Source: Proteobacteria bacterium UBA6920 (GTDB taxonomy: Bacteria > Pseudomonadota > Gammaproteobacteria > SG8-11). Taken from it: 6,976 bases of DNA. Location of the stretch: positions 6,282 to 13,257 of the forward strand of contig DKAS01000122.1 of the NCBI GenBank assembly GCA_002448875.1, written 5' to 3'. The stretch's first letter is position 1. Each line of letters starts with the position of its first letter. The notes beneath the pieces were generated by a model that made no database searches, was not told the origin of the DNA, and saw only the letters and a list, made by a program, of their open reading frames with translations. Below, piece by piece: positions 6,449 through 6,976 of this stretch. A program made the translations under genes and the position numbers.

Positions 6449-6976
6449 TTATTTGACGGTGATTTTCACCAGTTCGCTCTGTGCGCCGAACTCTCCCTGC
6501 TGGCGGGTGGCGAGGCGCCATTGAAAATCGTAGATTCCGGGTTTTTCGGGGGCGCTGGCGCTGAAATCGAAGGTGATAAATTCGCCGGGCGCCACGGCGT
6601 TTTTCGCGGGCGTTTCCACCGTATCCAGCATCCAGGTGAGATTGCGCGCCGGCGACTGCGACACCAGCACTACTTCGCCCGGTACCCAGGTGGTGACGCC
6701 GGTGTTCTTGAACATGACCTTGGCCTTGAAGATCTCGCCCAGCTTGAGAATACTGAATTTCGGCCCTTCGTTGACCAGACCGGGCAGGGATTGCATGACG
6801 AATTCCGCCTGCTGTTTGGCCTGCGCGGGTTTGACTGCCAGCGATACCAGGGGGCTGCGCTCGCCCGCCAGTGTTTGCCGGTGGCGGGTGAGTTGCCACT
6901 GAAAGTCGTAGTTGCCGGCCTGGGCCGGCGCGGTGATATTGAACTTGAAGGTGGCGACGGCACCGGGAGCGACGTT
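6449..6976 (-). CDS. Tandem NBR1/FW-like Ig-fold domain protein, 5' part beyond window
   Basis: The visible 175 C-terminal residues are open to the right edge and end in ITVK plus TAA, so the true start is outside the window. Residues about 79-175 form a complete domain of the NBR1 central or FW (four-tryptophan) Ig-like type: GEIFKAKVMFKNTGVTTW, then SPARNLTW, VAPGEFITFDF, SAPEKPGIYDFQW and a final FGAQSE strand. Trp97, Trp115 and Trp153 are in the expected places. Residues 1-49 are the second half of an earlier copy, aligning without gaps to 127-175 with 23 identities. FW domains are non-catalytic modules, known from eukaryotic autophagy receptors and also found in bacterial multidomain, often secreted, proteins with enzymatic or adhesive parts. 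The N-terminal part, which would show a signal peptide or catalytic domain, is not visible. Calling it cell-surface or secreted is inference. Confidence 0.85.
   Translation of the reverse strand, partial: NVAPGAVATFKFNITAPAQAGNYDFQWQLTRHRQTLAGERSPLVSLAVKPAQAKQQAEFVMQSLPGLVNEGPKFSILKLGEIFKAKVMFKNTGVTTWVPGEVVLVSQSPARNLTWMLDTVETPAKNAVAPGEFITFDFSASAPEKPGIYDFQWRLATRQQGEFGAQSELVKITVK

Overview
The window looks like chromosomal DNA of a GC-rich gammaproteobacterium (about 60% GC by eye). The evidence is a FadL-type outer-membrane porin, a DapE whose metal-ligand spacing matches the Haemophilus enzyme to within one residue, a lipoprotein with an outer-membrane type +2 residue, and compact intergenic regions with sigma70-like promoters. 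I cannot name the genus. I see no phage, IS, integron, CRISPR or tRNA/rRNA signature.

Layout. From 1 to 1192 (minus) lies a FadL/OmpP1/TodX-family porin that starts at a GTG and runs off the left edge. From 1379 to 2506 (minus) lies dapE, starting at a TTG behind a good sigma70-type promoter. The segment 2507-2667 separates dapE from genes on the plus strand. These are a small lipoprotein (2668-3153), a 77-residue protein of unknown function (3212-3445) and, after a terminator-like hairpin and a new promoter, an exported Sel1-repeat protein (3625-4803). The Sel1 gene converges on a membrane-anchored M20 metallopeptidase of the Gly-Xaa carboxypeptidase/PM20D1 type (4834-6276, minus). A 12-bp perfect stem lies between them and its loop holds the Sel1 stop codon. 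Upstream of the peptidase (6277-6448) are its promoter, a structured leader and a 12-bp direct repeat. The right edge (6449-6976, minus) is the 3' part of a gene encoding at least two NBR1/FW-like immunoglobulin-fold domains in tandem.

How the genes relate. Most look like independent transcription units. DapE supplies meso-diaminopimelate and lysine for peptidoglycan and protein. The others act mainly at the cell envelope: porin, lipoprotein, periplasmic Sel1 protein, anchored peptidase. No shared pathway is evident. The two M20 enzymes are distant relatives with different locations and jobs. No complete new system is visible; the least ordinary items are the tandem FW-domain protein at the right edge, the unrecognised 77-residue protein, and the leader structure of the M20 peptidase.
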